Shown here piece by piece: positions 1 to 12,938 of a stretch of DNA of 64,000 nucleotides; position 1 is the stretch's first letter; each line of letters starts with the position of its first letter. Origin of the DNA: Chrysoperla carnea (taxonomy: Eukaryota; Arthropoda; Insecta; Neuroptera; Chrysopidae). The position numbers were made by a program, and so were the translations under genes. The stretch covers positions 35,411,172 to 35,475,171 of the forward strand of contig NC_058339.1 of NCBI RefSeq assembly GCF_905475395.1. Reading direction: 5' to 3'. The notes under the pieces were generated by a model, which made no database searches, was not told the origin of the DNA, and worked only from the letters and a program-made list of their open reading frames with translations.

Positions 1-2437
1 GCTACCTGGCTTATTTATCGAATAAGCTGTTAATTTTCCCAGTTTTCACTGTTCACATCCAGGTAGATATAGTGGAATACGAAAAGGTACTTAAGTGTAA
101 ATAATATAGTTATTTTTTAAAAGTAATCGTAAATAAAAAATTCCGAAGTATGCTAGAAATGTTGATTGAAGCCATGTCGATAGACATAATTTATACACAG
201 AGCCGGCATCTCATTAGAAGATAAAACTTATATAGAGAGTAAAATTTTACGAGGAAGGTTCTTGACAGTTTTGGATCAGATAAACTATTAACGAGATAAA
301 GAATTTTTAATTACTATTTTTATTTTTAGAATGAGTTTTTATCATTGCGCTTAAAATATTACAAGCATTTATTAAACATAAAAACATAAGTTTGATAGTT
401 TTTTATTTGTTCTACTTTGGTCAAATTTTGTTTTTAAAAATTAAGGTATTTTCCGATAAGTCAAAAGCTTTTATTGAATTAAAAAATCAAAAACCAATTA
501 TTTACAATGTCACATACACAAGGACTACATAGAATTTCCATTGAAAATTTTCTTTGCAGTTTTGAATTTGATGGATCATTTAGAGAAGGATTTGTTAAAT
601 ATTGTTCATGGTAATTTAGAAAATTTCTAGATTAATATTACTCAAATTAAAATTTCAAAAAGGAACCAAATGGTAGAAATTAAAATTTACATCAATTTGT
701 TCTCTGAATTTCTTACGAAAATTACATTCTATATTCTAAAACTTGCGTATTTTGCAATTTTGAACGGAAATATTTCCGTTAATATAAAATTTAGAGGAAA
801 AATTTTTAGAGAATAAAACAATGTTTTCAAAATAACATAATATTATTCGTGAAGCTGTAACTTGTGGTGCAACTTCGGATCCAAAAACGGCAAAGAAACG
901 GTTCTAATACATCGGGCAACCTGTTTTAGTACAAAAAAAAGTAAAATGAAGGAAACCGTTTGCACTTTACTAAAACCTCATGCAATGTATTCTTAGGTGT
1001 CAAATATCATTAGTAAGGCATGAGTTAGTGGTGCATATGTTTCTATTTGTTAATAAACAATAAATTGTTAATACAATGAATCGATCTATATTAAAGCTTA
1101 CTTACAAAATTAATAAATAATAAACTTGAATTACGTATACGTTAATACTTGTATAATAGTTTTCGATTATTTGACAAACACGTAACATTTACTTCATACA
1201 AGTTGCCTATTAACAAATTTTTTCATTGAATTAAAATTTTATTGTTTATATTAATAAATATAAACATATGCACCACTAAGCAAGCGATTTCTTTCATTTT
1301 CTCTTTTTAGCCGATTTGTGTAACATCTTTTACTGAACTAAAAAAACTATCTATAATTACAGAAAGAAATATGTGTTGCATTTTCATTTAAAAGTCAATA
1401 AACTAAAAATTTAATACTTCAGCACATAAATATTTACAACAACAACAACAACAACAAAAAAAAAGAAAACTCAAAAAGTATAATAAGCATTTTTCTATTC
1501 TGAAGTTGTTGTCATATTCTATGATATTGTGTTTTTCTCTTTACCTTTGGGTATCATGATGTTTTTCCATATGTACAGTAGTGGTCATTGAGATATCAAC
1601 AAAACACTACTCAAACACGTTGAAGTAGACATCAAGTAGTTGTAGAAATAACATGTCATAATATATTTAAAAAAGCTCACGTTACAACAAAACACGTATT
1701 TGAAAGCACACAGTTAAACATATATATATAACGTCTTTAACGTTTGTTAAATTTGATGTTAGTAAGTTTTCTATCTGCCGCACACGTTACCAACTGAGAG
1801 GCTGTTGATGAAATAATAAAAGCATCGCAACGTATCATCTCTTCATGCTTGCGAGCTTTGCTAGAACATAGCTTTTACTATACAGAGATAGTTGGTATTG
1901 TAAACCGTATTGGATCGCATCATACAAACAAATAATATATGATGTCTCATATGTTGTACAGAGATTATTATTTTGTGTGTGATTATTATGATGATTGTTT
2001 GGTGAGCGCATTGCCGACAACTATGCGCATTTATTTGACTTCCTTATATTAATATCAGAACGAATGTGGGAAGTTGAAAAGTAATCCCAAAATGTTTTAT
2101 ATATGTGTAGGTCCTTAATAATTCTTCCTGCATGAGCTAAGCGAAGTCGCTAGAAATTTAAAAGAGATTTATTTTTGTAAAATAACTAAATAGAGGCAAT
2201 GAATATTTTAAGAAAGTCTTGTAAAATTCCATCATGGGATAATAAATTTTTTAAAAACTATGGATTCTTAAAAAAAAGTGTATACTAATTAAGAATATAA
2301 TAATACATTTACCATACAAATTTGAAGTCGATTGACCGTCTCTAATTCGGGATAAATTCAATTAAACTTCATATAATTGACATGAGAGAGCTTAAAAAAG
2401 GTTGTATTTTTTAATTCTAAAAAAAACCTAGATTTAT
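1..2437. other. Gene-free AT-rich stretch
   Basis: I see no supportable gene here. The open frames are short, AT-driven and lack recognisable motifs. A short (CAA)n run lies near 1,438-1,456. The last 300 bases lead into the tandem repeat that follows. Confidence 0.6.
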
Positions 2438-3380
2438 GCTAGGTTAATTTTGATATCAAATTTGAAAAGTATGACCCAAATTTAGTAGGAGTACATACTT
2501 GGTTTATCAAAATTGGATAAAATTTGGATGTGATAAAGCAAAATTAATTTTTTTGGATTCTGATGACGTCATAAAGCTTAAAAATTCGATTTTTTTGATA
2601 ACACAGGCAAATTTGATCCGATCTTATTGGAATTTTATTTGAACCCCTCTAATTATGGGTCATTCTTTTCAGCTGTGATGTCAATTTTTCGTAAGCTATC
2701 ACTTTTGAGCTTAATTCCGGGACCAGTACTCCACATTCTTGAAACCTATAAGAGCTAGGTTAATTTTGATAACAAATTTGAAAAGTATGACCCAAATTTT
2801 TTAGGATTTCATACTTGCTTTATCAAAATTGGATATAATTTGGATGTGATAAAGCAAAATTAATTTTTTTGGATTCTGATGAGGTCATCAAGTTAAAAAT
2901 TCGATTTTTTGATAACACAGGCAAATTTGATCCGAACTTATTGGATTTTTTTGTGTAACCCACTAATTTTGGGCCATTCTTTTTAGCTATGATGTTAATT
3001 TTTCGCTAGCTATCACTTAAGAGTTTAATTCCGGGACCAGGACTCCACATTCTTGAAACTTATTAGAGCTAGGTTAATTTAGATCTCAAATTTGAAAAGT
3101 ATGGCCTAAATTTAGTAGGATTACATACTTGGTTTATCAAAATTGGATAAAATTTGGATGTGATAGAGCAAAATTATATTTTGGATTCTGATGACGTCAT
3201 GAAGTTAAAAAATTCGATTTTTTGATAACACAGGCAAATTTGATCCGATCTTATTGGATTTTTTTGTGTAACTCACTAATTTGGGGTCATTCGTTTCAGC
3301 TGTGATGTTAATTTTTCGCTAGCTATCACTTATGTGGGTAATTCTGGAACCAGTACTCCACATTCTTGAAACCAATTAGA
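2438..3380. repeat. Tandem repeat, three copies of about 314 bp
   Basis: Three successive copies begin with GCTAGGTTAATTT-like sequence at 2438, 2754 and 3068. A fourth, broken start lies at 3381. Spacing is 313-316 bp. Each copy carries the same landmarks in order: a TTTATCAAAATTGGATA block, a TGATGACGTCAT-like palindrome (degraded in copy 2), a GATAACACAGGCAAATTTGA block, and GGGACCAG with CCACATTCTTGAAAC near the end. Copies differ by scattered substitutions, so the array is old. A diverged relative lies at 34,195-34,565, so the unit is dispersed as well as tandem. No coding potential is visible. Confidence 0.85.
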
Positions 3381-3757
3381 GCTAGTTTAATGTAGATTAC
3401 AAATTTGAGTATGACGTCACAGAAGCGACACAGAAAATTAAACACCAAATATCGGATTAGAATTCACAGTAACTTTAGAAAATCTTTTAATAATATCACT
3501 TAATACACACTTAATTCGTATAATATTCTTAAACATCATTACTTCAAATATTTACCTTTATATAGAGGTTGCATGATTCATTCCTACTGTATCATATCAG
3601 ACTTTTTTTTAACTCTAAATGAAAAAATTTATAATTTGTTTCGTCTAAAAATAAATAACATTCATAACATTTAGCATATTTAGTGAAGATTATACTTTTA
3701 TGATGGTGGACGCGCATGGAAAATTGAATCTTATATATATTTAAACGAGCAATTCTT

Positions 3758-3758
3758 G

Positions 3759-3795
<37 letters not shown>
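3758..3795. repeat. (TA)n microsatellite
   Basis: An almost pure TA dinucleotide run with one AAA interruption. It directly precedes the LINE-tail-like segment that follows. Confidence 0.85.
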
Positions 3796-4085
3796 CAACG
3801 ATCTTGGAAATGGCTCCAACGATTTTCATGAAAATGAGTATGTAGGGGTTTTTTGGGGCGATAAGTCGATCTAGCTGGGTTTCATTTATCAGAAATGTCG
3901 TTTTATCCGTCTTTTCATGAAAAATTCATCAGACATCTATTGGTGTATAACGTAGTTAATGAAATACAATGCAAATTATAACATAACAAAAAGGAGGCGT
4001 TTGAGTAGTCTAAAGTGAAAAATATGACTCTTGCTGACATCTATTGGCGAATAACCGAGCGAAGCTCGGTCATCCAGATATTAAT
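3796..4085 (+). repeat. Dispersed repeat, LINE 3'-tail-like, with terminal hairpin
   Basis: The stretch includes GGCTCCAACGATTTTCATGA and ends in a perfect 7-bp hairpin, ACCGAGC-GAA-GCTCGGT, at 4054-4070, followed by CATCCAGATATT. From memory, such 'cgaGCGAAGCTCGgt' tails end many insect interspersed repeats, probably non-LTR 3' ends. The class is an inference and no coding remnant is seen. Confidence 0.4.
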
Positions 4086-4189
4086 AGTTAATACAGTCAA
4101 TACACTTTTCAATAATGTTAATGCATCACAATTTTTAAAAAAATATAGTTTTTCAATTTTGATGGTGAATTATGTCATAACTGGACAAT

Positions 4190-4440
4190 ATAAGACGAAA
4201 AGTAAAAATTAAATTTTTTTATATCTGTAGTAATTTTCAAAATATCGAAAATTGAAATTTTGTTAAATTATTCAGCTTTTGATATTTCAATAAAATAAGG
4301 CAGTATCGAAAAATTTTATTCTGATTTTTCGTCTACATTCATGAAGTTATAACAAAATTCATCATCAAAATTGATAAATAAGGTACAAAAAGTTTCAACC
4401 CTAAATCCAAAATTACCTTGGAGCTCGTCTTTTTCATTTC
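4190..4440 (+). repeat. Dispersed repeat family C, copy 1
   Basis: It aligns by eye with 51,445-51,680 in the same orientation. Shared blocks include GTAATTTTCAAAATAT, TTTCGTCTACA followed by TCATGAAGTTATAA, and AAAATTCATCA followed by AATAAGGTACAAA. There are many substitutions. No coding capacity or terminal inverted repeats are seen. The class is unknown. Confidence 0.65.
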
Positions 4441-6649
4441 GCAATTCTCCATTCTTCGTTTTTTTCTATTAAAATCGCCTGAGCTATTTGAGCTCATTTT
4501 AAATAATAAATTTTACAAACATTTATGTGAATGTGAATATATGAATTCCTCATTTAAAATTGTTTAAGTTCGATACAGCATTAAAATTTCCTGCAATTTA
4601 ATTGATTAACATTTTATTCATAAAATCAAAATATAATATTTGTAAAGTTTATGATAAACCACTGAACAGTAATTAAATTCACACCGTGTGGTGTGTAGTA
4701 TACCGATGCAGAGATATGATAATGTAGTGGGTAGGTATTATTTTGATGCGGTGATCATCACTTGTAATGTGTGATAAACTTATAGGTAAACACCTACATA
4801 TATTGGAGAATACATAATAATACTATATTATTTATATCTATACAAGATTACCTGGAAGGAAAATATCAAGATAATATGTTTATCCTTCATTTGATAATAG
4901 GAAATATAGGTAGTATGCAATCTCCGCAATCAATAAACAACTAAATTTTTACCTGTTAACTCAAAACAAGTGACGTGTTGAAAACGTGTCATTACGGACA
5001 CAAAGGCACAGGGATCATCTAAAAAAAAGGAAGGTTACTCGACTTTATTGAATTGAGAAGTACTCATTATTTTAACGTTATCTATCATCTGCAGGATTTC
5101 TTTTGCTATAACGTCGATTACGCTGTATATAAAGGGTATGAAAGTTAGAAGGAGTACAATCTTATTGGTCTTACAGTCTATCGTTTTAGTTTTTAACTAC
5201 ACTAAGTACTTCAAATCTCAGTAAATATTCTGTCAAATAAATCTGTCAATGTTCTTAATCAAATTTTATTAAAATCATAAACAATTAATTACATATATAT
5301 TTATAATCTAAAAAGCTAATGTGTGGGAAGTATTTAATTAAATTTCGTCGAATCTTATTCGAGAGCTGAATATATTTTATTATTATAAAAATCATTTAGA
5401 TACGTGTTCATTTCATTGCTTTTACATCTATACAGGATGTTCAGATTTGTATCCTGAAAATTGAATAGGCGATGACAAATCTTCCAAAAATAAGGAGAAA
5501 CATTCATATAAACTTGTATTCTACTAGAATATGATACTGATCAAGAATGTAGTAATAAAACGGAATTGTGGAGTTTCATATTATTTTTATATTGATTAAT
5601 TAAAAATAAATTGTTTTCTCTCCTAGAGAATTAAAAATAGAGTTGTTGTAGCGACAGTTAAAGAAATGCAAGATAATTTCTTATTGTAAATCTGTGATTG
5701 GCTCTAACTTTTATATTACCATAGATATCAGAAAACCTGAAAACAGAAAACTTGAACTGAAAATGGTTGCATTCTTCTTTAAAAACTAAATAGTAATACC
5801 TTTATGGGATACAACTAGAATACAAACATTGTATGTTAGTGCTTTGAGTAAAAGTTCTTTTATCATATGGACTTACGGCACACCTTGTTAACAATTTTTA
5901 GCGAACTTGGTCCAAGAAAATGGTCTATTTTTAAGTAAACAATTTTATTAAAGTGAGTATTACCAGGACTATATTTTTTTCAATTCTCTTTAATTAAGAT
6001 TACTAGACAAGATATTTGTCAATATTCAGTTTACGCCTGTATTTAACATATTATATCAAAATATAGTCGAATAGACCATGATGTAAATATCGTGTGCATG
6101 ATTAAATGTAAACAACAATAAGTAATAATGAGTATTAAAGACTGAAAATATAATAGAGACAAAAATTGTAGTTATTTTTAAATACTAAATTTTTAACTAT
6201 TAACTTTAACAACATGTATTTTAAAAACGAAGCTTAAGAACATACAAATTCATGTGAACTTTTCTTTGGTGGGAGATCTATCGTCAATTCAATTTTCCGG
6301 ATTAAAAACTGAGACACATTGTATAGTAACTGTATTAAGATATATTATGAAAACATTTTTCATAACGTATAACATTGTTCATATGTGATAGATACTGGTT
6401 ATCTAAACATTTATTAATTTTTATTTAATTAATGGATTTTTAAAAAATTCGTACTTTAATTTATATTAAACTAAACCATACCCTGCGGCTTTGCTCATGT
6501 TAAATTACTACGTTATCAAATTTTATTGTTTGATTTTTTTGTGGTAGAATATATTTAATGTTTTTTTTTATTTATATTATTTTTATACATACAAATGTAA
6601 ATACAAAAATGTACAAGCAGTTGTCTATAATTATGATAAAAAATCATAT
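4441..6649. other. Gene-free AT-rich stretch
   Basis: No gene, RNA or complete mobile element is recognised. A mariner-like end, TACAGGATGTTCAGATTT, occurs at about 5439, but no matching inverted partner was found nearby. Confidence 0.5.
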
Positions 6650-7010
6650 TACACATTGATTCTCAAATAAGTGAAATTTAAAAAACCTCCGAGAAATTTT
6701 TCGGGTATGGAACCCTAAACTTATACTTGAAATGTATCGAAGAACACTCTCCATTAAATTACCTTCTTCCTTAGAACTTTCTCCAAACGGAATTTTGAGA
6801 ATCATCATATATTTTTTAGTTGTAGCGGGTACAGAGCTATAAACTCGCACTTTAAACATAGCTAAGAACACTTCCCATTAAATTACCTTTCAAACGAAAC
6901 AAAAAAATCCAAATCGGTTCATACGTTTAAGCACTACGATGCCACAGAAAGACACACATAGCGGTCAAACTTGTAACATCCCCTTTTTCTCGGTTCAGGG
7001 GCTAAAAAGG
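6650..7010 (+). repeat. Non-LTR retrotransposon 3'-end-like fragment
   Basis: The segment ends with AAATCGGTTCATACGTTT, then ACACACATAGCGGTCAAACT, then CCCCTTTTTCTCGGTTCAGG. This 'aaatcggtt...acacacatagcggtcaaac...cccctttt' order resembles the tails of insect RTE-type LINEs as I remember them. No reverse transcriptase is visible. The short open frame on the opposite strand looks like a by-product. Confidence 0.45.
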
Positions 7011-7802
7011 CCCGTCATATCTCTCTGCAAACCCACTACTCTGCAAAGAGAAATATAACTCTAGCTGTTGATTAAGTTAAATAAATTATTCACTTTATAT
7101 TTGAGCTAGTTGGCCTGGCATGTAAGCTACCAATAAAACCAGCAGCTCTCTCAATAGTGCAATCCTTGTTCAGTGTTGTTGGACTACCTAATAACTTCGT
7201 CTGGATAAAATTTGTAGCTATGAAAAAGTTATTCTAGAAAATGTACGCTGGCAGAACAAAATAATAGAGTATTAGCTGATTTTCTGTATGCGCTCTATAA
7301 ACAAAAAATGGAAATGTTACTGAAAATGTAACATTTTGAGCAAAAATTACAATTGAGCTAAAGTTTGGCGTCCCACCAGTAAATATTTCCACAGTTCAGA
7401 AACTCTTTTCAGAATTTATTTAAAGAAAACATTAAATCGTACGATCTTTTTTTTCGTTATTCTGAGGTGAAAATGAGGCCTTATCGATAGACTTCCTTTA
7501 ATTAATAACATTTATATTTTATTACAATGCAATGGTCAACTCAACAATAAACCTTCTACTAATATACATACACTAGCGTCGTATATCGGAGTATAAAAAT
7601 ATTATTTTTTATAATAAAGTTGAACACCATTATAAAAATTCTCACATTTACAAAAAGATGGAGTTTTTAAATTCTATATCTATTTCTTTTATCACAATAT
7701 TTAAACAGAATAAACAAAGTAGGAGAAAGTGTAGTACCAATAATTATAATTTACATTTATCTACGTGTTTTTTAAATCCCATTCTCTTCTTATAGTACTT
7801 TA

Positions 7803-8385
7803 CAGTAGGGAAAAGTAGGGTAAATTGCGAACCGAAGTAAACGACTATCACTGTTTTATTCTTCTTCGTTCTGATTGTACAATGCTTTAAGTTTTGTTTT
7901 TTTTAATTTTAACCAATATTATTTATCTGATATATTTCAAAGTTTGTATCTAGTTCATACTGTGGGCGCTAAATTGGTCCTGGCGATGTTTTGTTAAATT
8001 TTGTATTGGGCAACAAATCTAGGTCAGTCAGTTGGGAGTCTTCTTTCATGTTAGGTATTGTGGACAAATGCCCGAGGCTCCGCGCTTCTATGAGAATCAG
8101 ATTACGTGCTATTAAGATTGGTTCGGTCAGTCAGAAAGAAGTTTACCATGAAACCCACCATGGATCGAAATCGGGTCGAAGTACTCAATCACTTTCAAGT
8201 TTTTGAATTAATTTAAATGGGTCCAATGGATCCAATTAACCCTACGGAGTAACATTTAGGTATATGTTATTTTTTGGAGAGATGGCTTATTTAAAGCGGA
8301 AACGGGACTTGTATCATATAGATGAATCTATAGTACATATGAATTCAAAATTTAGGTACTCAGTTTTACCCTACTTCCCCCTATG
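7803..8385. mobile_element. Putative non-autonomous DNA transposon (pogo/mariner-like ends)
   Basis: The left end is TA|CAGTAGGGAAAAGTAGGG. The right end, read on the opposite strand, is CATAGGGGGAAGTAGGG. Both continue into GTAAA, giving imperfect 21-bp terminal inverted repeats. A TA duplication is intact on the left and appears mutated to TG on the right. The 583-bp body encodes no recognisable transposase; a 71-codon open frame at 7991-8206 has no motif I know. The ends are less conserved than in the other MITEs here, so this is moderate evidence only. Confidence 0.5.
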
Positions 8386-8404
8386 TGTTGACTATAGTAA
8401 AAAA

Positions 8405-8525
8405 TCATAATGTCCCCCGGATCACACCCTAATTTACCTAGAATATCACACCGATTGTATCTGAAGACGCTATCTTCACCAAGCAATCTTTACAGTTCAC
8501 TCAAGGGAGCATCATCATAAATGAC
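8405..8525 (-). repeat. Dispersed coding-like remnant, copy 1
   Basis: This pairs with 15,490-15,610. Both share TGCAATCTTTACAATTCACT-like and GGATTACACCCT-like blocks. Read on the minus strand, both give a VNCKDC-x-x-KIA-x-S-x-T-like peptide, so they look like two decayed copies of one transposon ORF. The family is not identified. Confidence 0.4.
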
Positions 8526-8530
8526 TGAAA

Positions 8531-9578
8531 CATTTGAAATTATCGTACAATGAAAATCCTTTTTTGCACTTTCACTACGCTAACTTAAGCATAGTAACTT
8601 ATAACAAAAGAGAAAACAATTATTGTATAATTTTATTCAAACCTATTCTCATGTATCAGTGGTACATTACGGTTTTTGATTCAAGGTACATTATTTTAAA
8701 GTTTTTAGAATATTGGAAAACAAAATACCTACCAATAAACTGTGTTCTAGATAAACTGTGTTTTAAAACACCGAACATTATTGCGAACTCGTAAGTAAAT
8801 GAATGAAAGAGCAAAATTGTTTACTTTGAATAACTTAAAAATGTCTGTATTTATATATTTAAAAAATCTATTGTACTTGAAACAAATGCACATAGATAAA
8901 CATTATCTAGCTCGATTGTTACTTTACTTTTACATAAAACATTCAAGTGATTTAAGATAAAATTTAACTGGGCTAGTACACATTACCCTATAATCCGTTA
9001 TAATAAATTTATCAAGCAATTTCCCACGATATACATTGCCAAAACTTTACAAGATTTTATCAAAACACAATATACAATATATACAAACATGAGAAATTTA
9101 AATAATTTTTTTTGTAGGTACATTTTATAGATTATATTAAATATTTATAATTATATTTTATTAAATATAATTTTCGTATGATATAAACAATTGAATTTAA
9201 TAATAATTGTTTGATTATTGTACTATAATAAGTGTATGTTGTACCTAAGTACCTTGACAGAAATTTAATAATATTATGTAGCCTCATTCTCAAAAAACTT
9301 TTGTATTGTGCCATTAATTAAACAGTTATTAGTTCGTCTAACATCATCTAAGTACCTTCTATATAATGATAATGTTATACATATATTCAATGTTAAAATT
9401 TTTTAGGAACCCGTAGTGTAGGTATTAATAGAAATGTAAACGCTATTATATTTCCTGTTAATTTCTATTCCCGTTTTTGCCCAAAAAAAAAACTATAAAT
9501 AGATGTTATTTCAATCAGGAAAAAAAATTGGGTTTTAAGTTTCAGATTATTAGTTTTACACAAAAATTTATCATACCT
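8531..9578. other. Gene-free AT-rich stretch
   Basis: Nothing recognisable. The open frames (for example 8534-8794) are low-complexity and motif-free. Confidence 0.5.
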
Positions 9579-9590
9579 TTCTCCGAAAAA

Positions 9591-10255
9591 GTACGTCCTT
9601 AAATGAGCTGGCGGAATATATGAATGTAAATCTGGTATGGGTACAGGGACACAGAGACATTCCAGGAAATTTTGAAGCCGACGAGCTTGCCAGAATTGGC
9701 ACAATGCTGCCAGACACAAGCATCAATAAATACCCGGGAGTTCCATTTGCGAAGTGCAAGTTGCTCGTGAAAGAGGATATCTTGAAAAAGGTCAATCTTA
9801 GATGTGGAAGAACGTACTTGTGGTACTACAAGACAGATATGGTCTGAGTACAATCGCAGGCGTTCCGAAGTTCTTATATCACTTCCAAGGGCCTCTGTTC
9901 GCAAAATTGTTGCGGCTATCACAGGACACTGGCTGGGCGGCAAGCATGCTGAACGCTTAAGCCTGGCAGTGTATCACGACTACTGCAAGAGTTGTCACAG
10001 TGGTGAAGAGGAGGAGACAATGTCTCATCTTCTCTGTCTGAGGAGATGGAATTACTTGAGCCAGCCTCCCTTTGACGACCTCTCCGACCTAAAGTCAGTC
10101 GACGTCAAAGCCCCCCTGCTGTTCTTAAACAGCTCCAAATGGTTCATGGAGTAGTGGCCAGGGATGGGCCAATCCTTTTACGGTATCACAACGGACCCTA
10201 TGGTCTAAGTGTGTCCCACCCTAGGACAGCCACTCTAACCTAACCTAACCTAACC
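9591..10255 (+). mobile_element. 5'-truncated RNase H LINE insertion with 12-bp TSD
   Basis: The insertion is bracketed by a perfect 12-bp direct repeat, TTCTCCGAAAAA, at 9579-9590 and 10256-10267. This is the hallmark of target-primed reverse transcription. The inserted 665 bp starts abruptly inside a coding region, so it is 5' truncated. It ends in a short 3' untranslated region and then four TAACC repeats instead of poly(A). The body is visibly GC-richer than its surroundings, consistent with a comparatively recent arrival. A second copy lies at 16,860-17,536. Confidence 0.85.
9600..10154 (+). pseudogene. LINE ORF2 C-terminus: RNase H end plus Cys-rich tail
   Basis: The frame opens SLNELAEYMNVNLVWVQGHR, followed by DIPGNFEADELAR. 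This is the last third of an RNase H domain, with the GH and ADELAR signatures typical of I/R1/LOA-type insect retrotransposons. A frameshift near 9800 moves the reading to another frame. That frame continues SEYNRRRSEVLISLPRAS, then ITGHW, then an HDYCKSC...EEEETMSHLLC Cys/His segment, and stops after a PFDDLSDL...LLFLNSSKWF ending. These C-terminal landmarks are standard for the group. With no reverse transcriptase and one frameshift, the copy is dead. The clade is an inference. Confidence 0.8.
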
Positions 10256-10267
10256 TTCTCCGAAAAA

Positions 10268-12936
10268 ATAGACAAAAAGTATGGTATGTAGTTTTGAATT
10301 GTTGATATATCGTGTCTGATTTCATACCTTTTTAATGTCATTAAGAAGAGTGGAAGGGGATGATTTTCCCAAGTTTAATTTCCTGAGACTTCTTTACAAA
10401 ATTAGAAAAGGTAGGAAGTTGCAAATTTGTGGAAAGCTTCGAATAATTGGTTTATTGATCTTAATATCATATCAACCTTCTCTGATAGTTTTAAGGGGAT
10501 AAAAAGCGAGTCAAAATTACAAAATTTACAACAGAAATATTAAGTATTAATAAACAAATTTTTTTTCTAGGGTAAATAAATACTGGAAAAATTGTCCGTT
10601 GGTAAATTAAAGTAAATTTAATTTCCTATAAAATTCCTCATTACAAAAATTATAAAATTAGTCTTGAAATTCTTTAAAACGATAGTTAACGAGGCCTTAG
10701 TTATCAGTTGTCAGGTTTTGAGACAACCTCTATTAATTTCTTGTTAACAAAAAACAAGCATTTTATTACATATACGAAACCTTCTATAATGAATTCTTTT
10801 ACGCTTGACAATTATTTTTAATTCAATTAAAATAATTAAAATCAAAGTTTGAAACTAATTAGTTAATTATTATCAATTACAACGTAATGTCAATATCAAA
10901 TTTGTTTATATATATGCAGATGATATGCAATATGTAAGATATATACTTAGCAAACCCGCATCAGGCCATACATAAGTGCAATAATGTCCTCAAAGGATTT
11001 CACATTGGATTCATATTTGTTTAATCAACTATATAACTCATTAAGCATGTTAATAATTTATACTCCATTTAAATTAAATGAAAAAGTATTCATTTCCTGA
11101 AGTAAAAAAACAGTAATTTCACTAAGATCAAATTGTAAGTTTTGAGTTGTAGAATAACAAAGTTAATAATAAAATCAACTTGGATTTTACCTTTTTATTA
11201 ACTTGGACGCTTTAAGTGGAAAAATCCACTATTCTTGAAATATTTTATTCCTAAAATGCACCATTATTTTTTGAGAAAACTTTAAAAATCTGTGGAAAAA
11301 CGCAAAAAATTGCATACAAATACAGTTCATAACTTTGGATTAATGTATTCTTTTTTATAAAATATACAGTTTTTGAATTGCAAAAGATATGCAGAAATAA
11401 AGATTTTTCCAAAAAAAATGAAATTTTTTCCCTGGGCATATAAAAATTTTTGTTCTTAAAGCCAACAGCTTCAACATACCACGGATGTGTGGTATTGCTG
11501 CTTTTTTCTTTTCTTTAATTTAGAACTATTTCGGACGGAGTATGAAATGAAACATATGTACATATATTTTATGTTAATATATTGGAAAATCCAACTATAA
11601 TATTGTTAATAAGGTTAAATATCAAATTAATTATGGAAATTTCTTAAATTTTAATCTAATTTTTTTTATTTATTGAAATTTTGAAAAAAAATTATAATGG
11701 TTTTAAAAGGCTGTTCTGAAATTACAAAAGTGATAGTATTCATGAGAATGTCATGCATATATTATTTTACATATTAAGTTACCTTGATTTTAATCAACAG
11801 GTGAAATTTAAAAATCCCTGATAAAAAATAGTAAACGTTTTTGTCGTTGAATGTTTAAAATTATATAAATATTTTGGTGGAAGCGCAAGGAAATATAAAT
11901 GATTAATGTCGAAAATTCATATTAGGGTGTAAAGCTACCTTTGCATTTCTAAATTATTTGCAACAAGTAAGAAATTTGACTGGACAGAATCCTAACAACA
12001 GGTAGTCTAACCACACAGGAAGGGTCGAAATTAACTTTAAAACTTTGGTTTATTTTCTGCAATTGATACATGTTTCATTCGCGCTGTGTATTTTACTACA
12101 CAGAGTAGGTATCCCTAATCACAGACACTGACCAATTGAGCAGATATGGCTTCGTTAATCATCGAATCGAATTTTTTTATGGAAATTTGATGTATACAAT
12201 TAATGTTATTTTCCTCTCTGTACTTGTCTGAGATACCTGTGTATCTACTTACTTACCCCACTATATTTCTAGATAATTCTTAAATTTCTTAGAAATCGTC
12301 ATTACACAAAATATTGGTCATTAACAGTTTATTAATTACTTAATTACAAATAAACAAATAAAAAAATGTAAATAAAACGGTATAGATATGTGATACAGGA
12401 GGTAAAAATTTAATAGAATACACACTTGGACGGGAAATTAATGGTCGTTAAACTTATCAACTTCCTATTGAATAATGAAATATAGCTAACTGCTTTGTAC
12501 AAGCAACATATTTAAGATTATCAAGGAAATATAAAATTGTCATTTAAGAGGTAAAATTAAAAATCCAATTTTATTACTACGACTAAAAAAATTATTTTAC
12601 TTTGTAAATTTCGCATGCCTCAATACACAATTCATTTATTGTTATTTTATTGATGATTATTCTTAAAATTTATAATTATCAGAGCGTGTATAATATCCTG
12701 AAAAAAATTTTTACAAAAAAAAAATCGAAGATGAAATTAGATGGGTGATACTTTTCTACGAAAGAAATGGATTGTAGCCACTTTGCATAATTTATAAAGG
12801 AGATTTTACTGCTGACTGGAGAATAAATTAATGATAAAGTCTCGAAGGGATTGACGTATTCGAATTATATTTCTATTTGACAAATAATTTAGTAGGAAAT
12901 TTTGTTAGCATTAGTAAATGATTTTCCAGAATCTTA
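10268..12936. other. Gene-free AT-rich stretch
   Basis: No gene or RNA is recognised; open frames are short and motif-free. A small imperfect palindrome, ACCACGGATGTGTGGT, occurs at 11478-11493. Confidence 0.5.
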
Positions 12937-12938
12937 TA

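Noticed and set aside
5439-5470. Solo mariner-like end TACAGGATGTTCAG (also 49,205 and 46,675)
   Set aside because: No matching inverted end found within about 1 kb, so no bounded element can be claimed.
10234-10255. (TAACC)4 as a telomere array
   Set aside because: Only four units, placed exactly at the 3' end of a LINE within its target duplication. It belongs to the element.
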